This document shows positions 27,801 through 36,655 of a DNA stretch of 64,000 bases, piece by piece (the first letter of the stretch is position 1; the number at the start of each line of letters is the position of its first letter). Source of the DNA: Todiramphus chloris collaris (lineage: Eukaryota; Chordata; Aves; Coraciiformes; Alcedinidae); the NCBI GenBank assembly GCA_025345505.1, contig JANVCC010000022.1, positions 30,133,155 through 30,197,154 on the forward strand, written 5' to 3'. The position numbers and the translations under genes were made by a program. The notes beneath the pieces were generated by a model. That model was not told the origin of the DNA, searched no databases, and saw nothing but the letters and a program-made list of their open reading frames with translations.

Positions 27801-30800
27801 CTAAGGATTTTACTCTAGTTACTTCATTTACAGGCTGCTTCTAGAGCTGCAGCCAAAGAGCACTCACAGTTTCAAACCGGAGCAGACAAGCTTGGGAACC
27901 TTCCACTACCAAATGTCCCCAAGTCAACGCTTAAATTCACGCCCTTATTCTCCCCCAAAATGCTTCCCCTGCCCTTGCTGAAAACACTGGTCTCCAGTGC
28001 AGGAGTCCTCTCAGCTTCTTCCTTCACTCTTGTGGAGAGCCCAAGCCAAGGACCTTTTCTCAATGCCACTGACCATGTCTCTGGGTCTATCCAGGAAGAA
28101 GTAAGGCTCATGAGAAGTCGTTATGCTCCACAAGCCCGGAGCTGTCTTCCATTCCACTCCCCTTTGTGCACAAACACAGGCATTGGACAGCCCTTCTTTC
28201 AAGCCCACACAAAACCCTTTCAGATCTCATCTGAATCTCTCCTCCAGTTCTTCTCTCTCTGCTATGCTACTTGGTTTTCAATTTGCTTCCCAGTTCTTCC
28301 AGCTTTCCCCACTCCATAGATCTGGAAGACTTGATCTTTCTTCTACCTACTTCTGCATGCAGACTACCTCCTGAGCTTGTCCACTCACCAGCCTACATTG
28401 TGGGCTGTGTCAGGGCAGGGAGTAGAACACAGTGACGAAAGGTCAGTTACTGACTAGTGAGGAGCTCAAGTTGGGAAGAAACATTAGAGCAACAGTGGGC
28501 AAGAATCACCTGGCAAGCAGAAAACCCCAAAGCAGCCCTTACAATTTAGGTAACCACACTAGATGCAGATGCTTTTCTGGAGATGGGACAGCCACTGTGT
28601 CTTTGTATCTGCCTTACTAGGAGCCAGATATGACTGATGCTCTCACACTAGGAGCCAGATATGACTGATGCTCTCACCAGTGCAGACAGGGTGGAGGGAT
28701 GTCCATTAATGAAGTTACCCATTTGCTAAAGTAATCCATCATAAAACTCAAGCATACAAGGAAGAAGGGAAGTTTTATGTAACAGTATTTGGCCAGATCA
28801 CAATAAGCACAGAAAGAGGGTAAGGTGCATGAGGTGTCCCTTTGCTTACAGTCAGTGTAATGTGGTAAGCTGTAGGGAATGATCAAAGTTGCTTCCTGAG
28901 ATGGCTATGGTGCTGCAGCTAGGTCACAGTGCTCTGGAGTCAGTCGTGTCTTCTGCCACGCCATCAGTATTTGCTCCAGAGACCTGGGCTGCCTCAAGGT
29001 CCCCTTCACATACCTGCTTATATGACTGAATTCTACTAATGGAATTGATTTTGTCAAAGCCTTTAGCTTGCACTTTGCTCTAGCTCATGCAGGACCACTG
29101 AGATGAATGTGGCAGCACCTGAGTGGGATACCCTGGCTTGTGTTGAGCAGGTCAAAGTAAAGAGTTGCAGCACCTTCCTCTGGTTTTGGAGAAGGGAGGG
29201 GGAAAATACCTACACAACAGGTACCTGCTGGGAAACTAGAGAGCTCAACAGTCAGAAGTTGTTCTCACAGATGAATGTTGCTGAAAGAAAATTTGACTCA
29301 AGCACTTTAATTTTTGCTTTTAACCAGACATGTCCTGTTTTATTTCAGAAAGTCAATGCTTCCAGAAAGGAATACACTTTTGACATAGATGTCATGAAAG
29401 AGACCAAATACCCTTTTATGTAGAAGTGCCTAAACAGAAACCTCTACGTGAAATGGGAGGTTACCTTCCAATTCAAGTTGATTCTTTGTCCTGGAACTGA
29501 AGGGCAAATCTCTCTTTAACCCCAGGCAACGTCCTCACTGATATCCCACCAACAGAAATTAGACTCCCTAGCTCTGACCACAGCTGGTTGAAAGATATGT
29601 CCAGCATCCTCTTCTCCCTGTATCTGTAGTTACCTTTGGTGAACCCACAAGTTTCTCACAGCAGCTCATATCTACATGGGAGCAGATTCGGGTCCCTTTT
29701 TCCTAAGTAGTGCAGGTAAGGGATTTTGGTCTAAGCAACTTAGTATCAAGGTAAACCATATGTCAGTTGAATTTACAGCCTGCCCTTGCTACTGGAAAGC
29801 ATCAGTGCTGGGAGCAAAAGCGCAGCCAATGGTGTGGACTTTGAAGAAACCTGCTGGAGTAGAGCAGAATGGCTTTTAAAGTACATTGCAAAATCTCAAG
29901 GAAAAAAAAAACAAACCAAAAACAACCCATCTACAGACAGAAAGCCTTCCATTTCAAGAGATTTTTCAAGAAACCCAAAACATCTCGGTGCATAAAGGAA
30001 GACAAATTGCTTGAGAGCTTAAATAAATGAGGTGAAGATGATACTGCAAAGGTGTCAGGCAGGCTCAAAGCTTCTGCCAAGAAGCGAGCCATTCAACTGA
30101 CAGGAGTTGCACCACCTTTTACACTAATCACCTCAAAGACCCTCTAGGAAAAGGTGCTGTTCCTATCCACCGTGGCAAGCCAGCAGTACCCATTTCTTCC
30201 TCCAGCCCCTTCCCAATGCTACCCCACTGCACAGCTCCTGACAGCCTCATTCCTGCTTTATTACTCCAGGCCTGTCCAGACTCATTACTCTCCAGGGTGT
30301 GTTCTGCAAGGACACATCCCACCTTCCCCCTCGAGGGATGAAAGACAGATGCAGAAGATACCCAAGAATTGGTGGTCTTCCAAGGAAATGGGTCACTGTA
30401 TCAAGATGAAGAAGGACACTGCCTCACGTATGCTAAAAATATTTGAACATCAATTGCTTTTCCCAACAGAAAATCTTTAATCTGAAATGGGAAAGAATTA
30501 TGTTTCACAGGAAGATTTATCTCCATCTCACCCTTGATATGCCCCATGTCACCTCCTGTGGTCTGCTGTATTTAGATGAATAAATGGGGAAGACAGTAAC
30601 ACATCTCAAGCATCTTTTGAGCCTCAGAGACAGAGTACTAGCTTATGTGACAGGAAACATCTGGCTGCTTGGATAGAGCCTGCAGGATGTGGCTGATCTT
30701 TCTACAAGAGCTCCAAGGATCTACCAACTAACCACACAGATCTAACAGCCAACCACACCTGTGGTCAGCCTCCAGTGGAGGTCAGGGCTCTGCTTTGCAC

Positions 30801-33800
30801 AAACACAGAGAAACCTAGCCAGGGGGGCATCTGAGGGAGCTTCATGCTCAGCTGCACAAAGCTTAAAGAGCTGTGGCAGTGTCCTGAAGCATGAAGGGAT
30901 TCTCAGTAACAGCCTTCAGCTTTTTGCCAGGCTAATGCCCTTGTTTGCAGCCTGGCAGAAAATAAATGTAGCAAAGTTTAGCATAATCTGTGCCTGAAGA
31001 GATCTGATTTCCTCAGGACCCACATACAGGAGGTGCTGCAAAGTGACAGCCAAACTCCAACCATAGACGTGTCTGCACGAATTCTGACAAAGGGGTTAAA
31101 AGAAAAGCCTAGAGAAACACACAATACTTGTTTATCCAGGAGTAAAAAGTAGCCTATGAGGTCAATTACAGGCAACCTTGCTGTGCTGACTCCAGCAACT
31201 TGTGAAGTTGGGGACTGAGCAGAGCCACATCACCCAGCCAGGGTGAAAAATGTCACACTCTGCTCAGACCACGGAGGAGCCCTTGGATACCTGTTAACTC
31301 ATCTTCTGGCAATGCCCTCCAGCAGCATTTTGGGACTTGTGATGTTATGAACCCTCTCCAACCCAAAGTTTGACAATTTTCTTATTTAATCTGGCCGATT
31401 AAGATAGAAGGCTGCAGTTTAAGTTGTCTTAGATCAAGCCAGTACCTGGCCACAGGGAAATGCGCATGCTATGACACTGCCTTAAGTCAACAGTTAAGTC
31501 AGTAGTACTTCATTATTTCATATTAGTTGACAATCTAGTATAAATGTGAAAAATTAGATATTCCTCCTTTACTTCATCCCCCTCCCCATCTCTGTCCTTT
31601 TTCCCCATCCCGCTGTCCTGCCAGTAAGGCGCAAGTATGGGATTAAATTTCTCTCCCATGAATTGTTCCCAGGAAATACATCCTCCTTCAGTGTAGTACA
31701 AACCCTACCTTGATTGAGGTAGGTCAGGGTTTCTTCATGCAGTTTCACAGCAGGTGACGTGGCTGTGCAGAGGACGTACTGAAAGGGTGGCAGTTTGGCA
31801 TCATTCTCAGGAGACAGCTGTGGCTCTTCCTGCTTGAAGATCGGCAGTGCAAGGACATCTCTGCAACATACAATTCACGCACATTTAGCTACAAAGACTT
31901 TACAGCACATTCTAGTTTCAATCTGTGCTTGATTCTCATGCTCTGAGATAATGTTGATGGTCTCTGGAGAAAAGAAAACGAGGTATGATGGCTAAAAAAA
32001 AGAAAGAATTTGGCCTATATAATGTAACAAGGCATCTTCTGCCTCTAGGATGTCAGCACTGGACACAAAAGAACACAGCATTAGCAAAAGAGAATATTTC
32101 TGAGACTTAGTTTAAAACACATCAGATTTACTTCTCAGTTAAGTAGTCTTCCTGATGACGAAAAAACTATCAAAAATAGATTCTGGTGTAAAAAGGAGAT
32201 GTTCAGGTAAATGACAGCATGAACTGTTGGATTAATTGACTTGTAACATCTCCTTGCACTCTAATAAATCTGGTCCAAAGGAATTGCATAGCTCTTGTCA
32301 GCACTGGGCTACCTTCATAAATGCACACACAGGTGCTTCACTAGGACCTTCACACAGTCACAGTTCTTGCTCCTTTACAAGATGTTCATTGTGATCCTAC
32401 CTGCTGGTTTAGTGTCAGACTGATCCTACCCCACCTTAATGCCCAAGCAGAACAGCTATTAGCAAGGCTGAGAGCACAACAGAATTAGTACAAAGTGAGA
32501 TGTCAGGTAAAGCATCCTTATCTCTATGTGTCTGATACTGAAGAACTACATAAGCCTTTCTTGTGTCTCTAACATTTCTCATCACTGTATCCACCTACAT
32601 AAGACATTAATATCTTTCCAAGTTAAGAGGATTATGTTGAACACAAACAGTTCAGAGGAAGAACTGATTCTTTGTTTTTCTCCTCCATATGTATGAAGAC
32701 CCAATATGCCCATTACAGAGGCTGTGCTTCTACTCCTTTCAGTATTCCCCTACACAAAAAAGCTTTAAGGAAAACTGTTCAGGAACATGCCAGCATGTAC
32801 AGGCATGCTCCCTGTAGAAAGGGCATTAAGAATTTTTTCCTTGCCTGTTCAGTTAATGATCCACCCTGTGTTCACTTGTAGCACCCACAACCTTGAAGGC
32901 TGCATAGGTCATGAGTGAAACAGTGCAGCAGTTTAAGCTGAAGTGCCTGGTTCAAACACAGGTACTCCTATATATGGCAAAATAAAGAGAGAGAAAACTG
33001 TGCCATTTCAGATACAAACGGGAGAAAAGAAACACCCATCCCTGTTTCCATTCTCTTTTCCAACCCCACCCCTTCCACACTGATTCTATGATACAATTCT
33101 ATATTATCACCAACCCAAAGGCATCCAGCCCCATTTGCTTACTGAAATAACTGACATAATCACAGCTCTTGCCTAACTCTGCAGCCATAGAGAGGTTGTT
33201 GGTTCTTCCCCCCCTCGTGATGATTAGTGATGATTTACTATGGTAATGAAGTGACAGAAATGCCTGCAGTAGATTTCTGAAATAGATAACATTGCTCCAC
33301 ACACACACAGGATCTGATACTGCTCCAGAGTCATCTCACTTTCCCCAGATGCCAGCATTTGCTCTCAGCACACTCATCTGCACAATGCTATTGGAATGCG
33401 TGCTGCTTTACAGATGAGAACAGGTCAAAAACTTGGAAGCCTGAAAGCTTCTGCAGGTCTACAGAAAACAGTGCACAAAATCTGGCCCAGGTCTAACAAT
33501 TATAGGTGAGCAATTTTTACATCTATTGAGCTCAAAGAGTTGAGAAATTTAGGGAAGGGGAAGTTGAAATACAAATATCAGGCTTTCAACACCCTTACAC
33601 TTGCTGGAACAGCTGTCTGATCACTGAAAACAGTAAACATGGAGGAATCCATGATTTCGTCTCTGGAAAGCTTTGCCATATTAAAATGATGATGAAGCCA
33701 TACAATCACATTTTTATTCCTATAGCACTTGAATTAACAGCTAGTGGTATACTTTACTTTGGATTAAGCTCTTCTAAAACGCTTCACCTTATTAAAAGTG

Positions 33801-36023
33801 TTTGGAATTCAGAAGGATGTAAGGAACAGATCGAGGCTTAAAAGAATTTATAAACTATAGGTATATAAGCCATCACAGTATTTGTTCAACTCTCTTCACT
33901 CAAGACCTGCAAATCAAGTTTTAGAAAAAGCAGTCTTTCACAACAATTCCCAACCTTGGGAAAAAAAAAAGTGAAAACCCTTAACATTGGTCCAAGTTTC
34001 ACCTTTATGCTAAAGCTTTACAGTTCTGGTCTTAATCAGCATTTAATCCACTTACCTGGGAAGGAAGAAAGTTATGCCAGAGTTCAATCAGTTGGCAGAA
34101 CAGAGTGTAAAATACATACTGGGTTTCCAAAAGAATGAATGAAGATTTATGAGGATTTTTCTGTAGTATCATTTTGCTAGAAGTACAAACACCACTGCGA
34201 TACAGCAGCATTTACATGGATGTCTCAGATAAGCACAAAGTCTTTGATCTCTGCAAAGTATAAGTGAAACAAACTTTTCCTACAGCTTCTTCAAGGATTG
34301 CACTATTGCAGCTTCATCTGCATAGTCACTACAAGTGGGTATGGAGAGCCTTTAGAAAGACACAGCTCAGCAGAGTGATGCCCCTCTAGAAATGCAAGCC
34401 TTGACAAATTCCCATGGACAGCAAATTGGCCAGAATTTAAGGGGTTTATTCAACTGACCTTCCATGAAACACCTGAGGCAACTGCTGCCATAAAACTACT
34501 TTTAGGGTTTTTAGTCCCAGATGAAAAACATCACAGTGGCAGATACTCACTAAAGCTGAGTTTTGTTCCTAAAGCACCAACAAGTTAACTTCATACTAGC
34601 AACCTTCCTGACAGATCAGCTATCCTTTATCCCCCCAGCTAGCATCAAGCTAGCAAAAATAATCTAATGCATTTTCCAGACAATTAAAAGGAATTTGGAA
34701 TGTAGGCTCAAGCCCATCCCAGACTTGACGATACTGTAGCACTTGTTCTACAAATGCATGGGGTTAAGGAAGCAGCCCGAGCACAGTAAGTGTTCTCTAA
34801 TGAAGAGACAGTAAGCACAAGTATCAACGTTGATACTCCTCTGCTACTACTGTCCTCACTCTCATAAACTACTAAGGTTTGCAAGCACAAAGCAAGACTT
34901 TTGCCACAAATATGTTGTTAAAACAAACTTACTGGGATAGAGGGAGAAGGTGAAGAACCTTGCATGAAGAAATGGAGAAGCTGCCAGACAGCAAGAATCT
35001 CAGTACAATGTCATTTAATAATGGGAAATTAGTCAAAATTCCTTTGCAAATACACTGATAGGGAGCAGGAATGGTTAAGATTGCAGGTCTCCTTGAAAGG
35101 GAAGCATTATCTGTGTCCAAAGTACTTTACGGGCCAAACTCAGTGTTCTCTCAATGGTAGTTATTTGGGGGTATGTTTTGAAAGCAAGGCTCTTGAGCCA
35201 CAGCCAGGTTCTCCACTGCTGCAGTTCAGCAAAATCAGACTTCAGAGGAGCAGCAGCAATTGACACCAGCTGAGAGCTCAACTTTACATATTCAGAAAAA
35301 AATAATAATTCATAAGCCCCCAGCAGAAAGGAAACTCCCAAAGTTGCCTTGCTTTGTTGTCTTCTTGGAGAGAGGAAATACGGGTTTGTGCTACACATGT
35401 TACAGGCTATTGTTTAGCAGCCCTTGTGCTTAAATTAGGCACATATAATTAAACGCAACTGTGGGGAGGCAGGAAAAAGCTGGTTTAGACAAGTTCAGAA
35501 AGTGAAATTCTGAGCTTTTTACCCATCGTCCCAAAAAAAAGAAGAGAAAGAAATCCCGTCCTGAGAAAACTGGACGCCCTCTTAGTTTGCCAACAGACAT
35601 CTTCCACAGACTTTTGACAGAACTTTGCAACCGTCGCACCTTCTGCCTTTGACCTGCGCTACCTAAGCCCTCGGGAAGGGGGAAGCCGGCAAAAGCAATA
35701 AAGCAAAACAGCAGATGTCTAACTAGACACTAAAAGAAAAAAAAAAAAGAAAGAAAGAAAATAATTGAAAAAGAGCCCGCCTGTCTCAGGAAGAGGTGGC
35801 AGCGCTAGCCCCGGGCGGTGCGGCGGCTCCGCCGGGTACCGCCGGGCAGCGCGGGCAGCGGGCGGCTAAGGAGGGAGGAGAAGGCTCCCGCCCTGCACCG
35901 TGCCCAGCGTGCCGGGCACGCTCCCCGGGCGCTCAGCTGCCCGGGGCGGGCGGGGACTCACCGCAGGTAGCTGCCGGTCGAGTGCTGGTTGTAGTGCTCC
36001 GGCTGCGTGTGCCAAAACAGCAT
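3771..36023 (-). CDS. TFCP2L1: TFCP2L1, CP2/grainyhead-family transcription factor, 15 coding exons
   Basis: This is a sequence-specific DNA-binding factor of the CP2 (LSF) subfamily. In mammals TFCP2L1 acts in the nucleus, in kidney collecting duct and other ducts and in naive pluripotent cells. Joining the 15 exons gives 475 residues. The product starts [13 protein letters not shown] and matches the mammalian protein (479 residues, as I recall) almost residue for residue. Residues of about 40-270 form the CP2 DNA-binding domain, including the stretch [18 protein letters not shown] and the [18 protein letters not shown] loop. Residues of about 305-363 form the SAM-like domain ([12 protein letters not shown], then [17 protein letters not shown]). 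Residues of about 371-475 form the C-terminal oligomerisation domain. All introns are GT-AG and phases are consistent. Compared with mammals it is one residue shorter in exon 12 and lacks the last three residues (CGL). TFCP2 and UBP1 are the close paralogues; the N-terminus and the SAM-flanking text fit TFCP2L1 best. Confidence 0.97.
4316..4367 (-). CDS. TFCP2L1: TFCP2L1 coding exon 14 (residues 447-464)
   Basis: 52 nt encoding [17 protein letters not shown], with acceptor CCTTCAG and donor GTATGT. It is the penultimate strand and helix of the dimerisation domain. Confidence 0.95.
4368..6435 (-). other. TFCP2L1: TFCP2L1 intron 13
   Basis: 2.1 kb, including a 19-nt poly(A) run at about 6212-6230. 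No repeat family or coding segment is recognised. Confidence 0.9.
6436..6578 (-). CDS. TFCP2L1: TFCP2L1 coding exon 13 (residues 399-446)
   Basis: 143 nt encoding [40 protein letters not shown] and IHVLVSNE. It is the core of the C-terminal dimerisation domain. Relative to mammals it shows conservative changes (HIHRVY to QINRIY). Confidence 0.96.
7577..7677 (-). CDS. TFCP2L1: TFCP2L1 coding exon 12 (residues 365-399)
   Basis: 101 nt encoding [18 protein letters not shown] then [15 protein letters not shown]. It begins the C-terminal dimerisation domain. The segment after EQNR is the least conserved part of the protein and is one residue shorter than the mammalian form I recall. Confidence 0.95.
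8357..8447 (-). CDS. TFCP2L1: TFCP2L1 coding exon 11 (residues 335-365)
   Basis: 91 nt encoding [15 protein letters not shown] then [16 protein letters not shown]. It is the second half of the SAM-like domain. The donor is the weaker form GTTTGT. Confidence 0.96.
8448..9304 (-). other. TFCP2L1: TFCP2L1 intron 10, with a CR1 relic
   Basis: 857 bp. About 250 bp of it is an old CR1 copy in the opposite orientation to the gene (8828-9075), ending about 230 bp upstream of exon 10's 3' boundary. Confidence 0.9.
8828..9075 (+). mobile_element. Old CR1 LINE fragment in TFCP2L1 intron 10
   Basis: It begins at TACAACTACCCAGTAGAG (in CR1, the YNYL coding segment of the ORF2 end), then CCAGACTCTTCTCAGAG, GAGGAAAATCTTTTTCACTG and CTTGGAGATACTCAAACG. 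It is heavily diverged and lacks the usual 3' tail. Confidence 0.75.
9305..9398 (-). CDS. TFCP2L1: TFCP2L1 coding exon 10 (residues 304-335)
   Basis: 94 nt encoding [18 protein letters not shown] then [14 protein letters not shown]. It is the first half of the SAM-like (pointed-type) oligomerisation domain. Intron 9, which separates it from exon 9, is only 96 bp. Confidence 0.96.
9495..9543 (-). CDS. TFCP2L1: TFCP2L1 coding exon 9 (residues 287-303)
   Basis: A 49-nt micro-exon encoding [16 protein letters not shown], with acceptor TTTTTAG and donor GTAAGT. It belongs to the linker before the SAM-like domain. It is too short and too low in complexity to recognise alone; the phase (Gly codon split GG|C) and the match to the mammalian protein place it. 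Confidence 0.92.
9544..10984 (-). other. TFCP2L1: TFCP2L1 intron 8
   Basis: 1.4 kb with no recognisable repeat or exon. Confidence 0.9.
10985..11076 (-). CDS. TFCP2L1: TFCP2L1 coding exon 8 (residues 257-287)
   Basis: 92 nt. It encodes [20 protein letters not shown] then [11 protein letters not shown]. The acceptor is CAACAG and the donor GTATGT. This Ser/Pro-rich linker joins the DNA-binding and SAM-like domains. Confidence 0.95.
11077..12781 (-). other. TFCP2L1: TFCP2L1 intron 7
   Basis: 1.7 kb. Apart from an imperfect 31-bp tandem duplication at about 11821-11882, nothing is recognisable. Confidence 0.9.
11821..11882 (+). repeat. 31-bp imperfect tandem duplication
   Basis: TTTATCATCTCCACAAATAC then TAGCAAATAT is repeated 31 bp further on as TTTATCATCACCACAAGCAC then TAGCAAATAT. 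Confidence 0.9.
12782..12892 (-). CDS. TFCP2L1: TFCP2L1 coding exon 7 (residues 220-256)
   Basis: 111 nt, phase 0 at both ends. It encodes [18 protein letters not shown], then [19 protein letters not shown]. This highly charged helix is rich in Lys and Glu, ends the DNA-binding region and probably carries nuclear-localisation signals. Confidence 0.96.
13779..13931 (-). CDS. TFCP2L1: TFCP2L1 coding exon 6 (residues 169-219)
   Basis: 153 nt, phase 0 at both ends. It encodes [40 protein letters not shown] and [11 protein letters not shown]. It carries the RKHGGEKG and FRVQIDT signatures of the CP2/grainyhead DNA-binding fold. The acceptor lies just after a run of about 17 T on the minus strand. 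Confidence 0.97.
14532..14638 (-). CDS. TFCP2L1: TFCP2L1 coding exon 5 (residues 133-168)
   Basis: 107 nt, with acceptor TTCTACAG and donor GTAAGA. It encodes [19 protein letters not shown] then [17 protein letters not shown]. It is core DNA-binding domain. Intron 4, upstream of it, is only 270 bp. Confidence 0.97.
14909..15014 (-). CDS. TFCP2L1: TFCP2L1 coding exon 4 (residues 98-133)
   Basis: 106 nt, with acceptor AACAG and donor GTGAGA. It encodes [20 protein letters not shown] then [15 protein letters not shown]. This basic, Trp-containing stretch is among the most conserved in CP2 proteins. Confidence 0.97.
15015..16605 (-). other. TFCP2L1: TFCP2L1 intron 3
   Basis: 1.6 kb of AT-moderate sequence. 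I see no repeat, RNA gene or coding segment in it. Confidence 0.9.
16606..16682 (-). CDS. TFCP2L1: TFCP2L1 coding exon 3 (residues 72-97)
   Basis: 77 nt, with acceptor CTCTAG and donor GTAAGG. It encodes [18 protein letters not shown] then DLNTKYVK. This is the start of the immunoglobulin-like fold of the CP2 domain. It follows the 15-kb intron 2. Confidence 0.97.
18340..18434 (-). mobile_element. CR1 LINE 3' end, short
   Basis: On the minus strand it is the last 95 bp or so of a CR1 copy, ending in GGTCTTTTCCAACCTACATG and a degenerate GATTCTGCGATTC tail. It lies in the sense direction within TFCP2L1 intron 2. Confidence 0.8.
18704..18755 (+). repeat. MIR-like SINE core fragment
   Basis: CTCAGATGGGGTAACAGGG then ACAGAGAAATTAAGC resembles the MIR core (CAGATGAGGAAACTGAGGC then ACAGAGAGGTTAAG). 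It is short and diverged. Confidence 0.4.
19925..20778 (+). mobile_element. CR1 LINE, 0.85-kb 5'-truncated copy
   Basis: It covers the C-terminal part of CR1 ORF2 plus the 3'UTR and ends in TTCCAACCTAAATGATTCTA followed by TGATTC. A frame of 178 codons at 20160-20696 still reads as the CR1 ORF2 C-terminus ([42 protein letters not shown]). Upstream of it the frame is broken. The copy lies antisense to TFCP2L1 in intron 2. It encodes no catalytic reverse-transcriptase core, so it is inactive. Confidence 0.93.
28616..28677 (+). repeat. 31-bp perfect tandem duplication
   Basis: The 31-bp unit starting ACTAGGAGCCAGATATGACT occurs at 28616-28646 and again at 28647-28677 without a mismatch. Confidence 0.97.
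31709..31860 (-). CDS. TFCP2L1: TFCP2L1 coding exon 2 (residues 21-72)
   Basis: 152 nt. The acceptor is TTGCAG and the donor GTAGGG. It encodes [19 protein letters not shown], then [20 protein letters not shown] and TLTYLNQ. IFKQEE is a consensus-type SUMO-acceptor motif (psi-K-x-E) at the edge of the DNA-binding domain; whether it is used cannot be seen here. Confidence 0.97.
31861..35961 (-). other. TFCP2L1: TFCP2L1 intron 1
   Basis: 4.1 kb. The upstream 180 bp belongs to the CpG island. The rest is AT-rich with a purine-rich GAAA stretch at about 35731-35762. I see no coding exon and no obvious LINE copy. Confidence 0.9.
35962..36023 (-). CDS. TFCP2L1: TFCP2L1 coding exon 1 (residues 1-21)
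   Basis: 62 coding nt. The start codon at 36023-36021 has A at -3 and C at +4. It encodes [13 protein letters not shown] and ends with two bases of an Arg codon. The donor is GTGAGT at 35961-35956. This serine/threonine-containing N-terminal tail precedes the DNA-binding domain. Confidence 0.97.
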
Positions 36024-36174
36024 CTTGAGGGCGGCGGGCGGAGAAGGGTCCCGGCGCGGTGCCTGGGGCTGGGGGAGGCCGGGCGGCAGGAGGGGGCCAG
36101 CCGGGCTGCCCACGCCGAAGCGCGCCGGGCACGGCTGCGGCCAACTGGAGCCGCGGCCCCGGCGGCTCCCGCTG

Positions 36175-36183
36175 CTTTTATGG
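36175..36183 (-). promoter_or_regulatory. TFCP2L1: TATA-like box of TFCP2L1
   Basis: The minus strand reads CCATAAAAG in an otherwise GC-rich region, about 155 bp upstream of the start codon. Normal TATA spacing would put the transcription start near 36150 and leave a 5' untranslated region of roughly 125 nt. This is a positional inference; no transcript evidence is available. Confidence 0.55.
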
Positions 36184-36294
36184 CTCAGCCTCGGCGGACG
36201 CGGGTTGGCCGGGCCGGGGCGCCGGTGCCGGCCGAGCCCTCCCCTCGCCCGCCCCGCCCTGCTCCGCCCACGGCCCCCCGGGCGCGCCCGGGCC

Positions 36295-36321
36295 GGGGCA
36301 GCCCCGGGGCGGGGGAACGGG
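36295..36321 (+). promoter_or_regulatory. G-quadruplex-capable motif upstream of the TFCP2L1 TATA box
   Basis: Four G-runs of three or more (GGGG, GGGG, GGGGG, GGG) are separated by loops of 7, 1 and 3 nt on the plus strand, which is the non-template strand's complement for TFCP2L1. It fits the standard G3+N1-7 pattern. Function is inferred only. Confidence 0.5.
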
Positions 36322-36567
36322 CCCCCCGGGGGAAGGGCTTGTCCCGGGGGCGGCGGGGAGCAGGGATACACACGGCAAACCCGCTGAGAGCAGCCCTGCG
36401 GAGAAGGACATGGGGGTGCTGTGGGTGAAATGCTGGACGTGAACTGAAAAGGTGCGCTCGCAGCACAGAAGGCCCAACCGTAACCCAGGCTGCGTCAAAA
36501 GAAGCTTGGCCAGTAGGGCAAGTGAGCAGATTCTCTCCTGTTAGTGTGAACGTCAAGTCAGGGAGGT

Positions 36568-36655
36568 ATTTTACCGGCCGAAGAGTGAGAGATGAAGTAA
36601 TTTGCTGGAGGACATGTGGTAACAGGACAGTGTCAGGGACTAAACTCACCCCCAA
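36568..36655 (+). repeat. MIR-like SINE fragment upstream of TFCP2L1
   Basis: TTTTACCGGCCGAAGAGTGA, then GATGAAGTAATTTGCTGG and CAGGGACTAAACTCACCCCC, follow the order of the MIR core and tail with many substitutions. Confidence 0.4.

Larger units (their letters stand above)
16683..31708 (-). other. TFCP2L1: TFCP2L1 intron 2 (15 kb)
   Basis: The largest intron. It contains a CR1 3' fragment (about 18.34 kb), a MIR-like core (18.70 kb), a longer CR1 copy (19.93-20.78 kb) and a 31-bp tandem duplication (28.62 kb). An open frame of 181 codons at 26273-26818 (+) shows no family resemblance. The remainder is unremarkable single-copy-looking DNA that may hold enhancers not visible by eye. Confidence 0.9.
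35780..36420. promoter_or_regulatory. TFCP2L1: CpG island at the TFCP2L1 promoter
   Basis: This stretch is very GC- and CpG-rich compared with the AT-rich DNA on both sides. It covers exon 1, the 5' untranslated region and the core promoter. Minus-strand Sp1-type GC boxes are visible, for example GGGCGGGGC at about 36250-36258. The long frames open here on both strands come from the lack of AT-rich stop codons and are not separate genes. Confidence 0.9.

Noticed and set aside
33390..33480. Possible further MIR fragment (TTACAGATGAGAACAGGTC)
   Set aside because: Only the first dozen bases fit the MIR core and the rest does not follow it.
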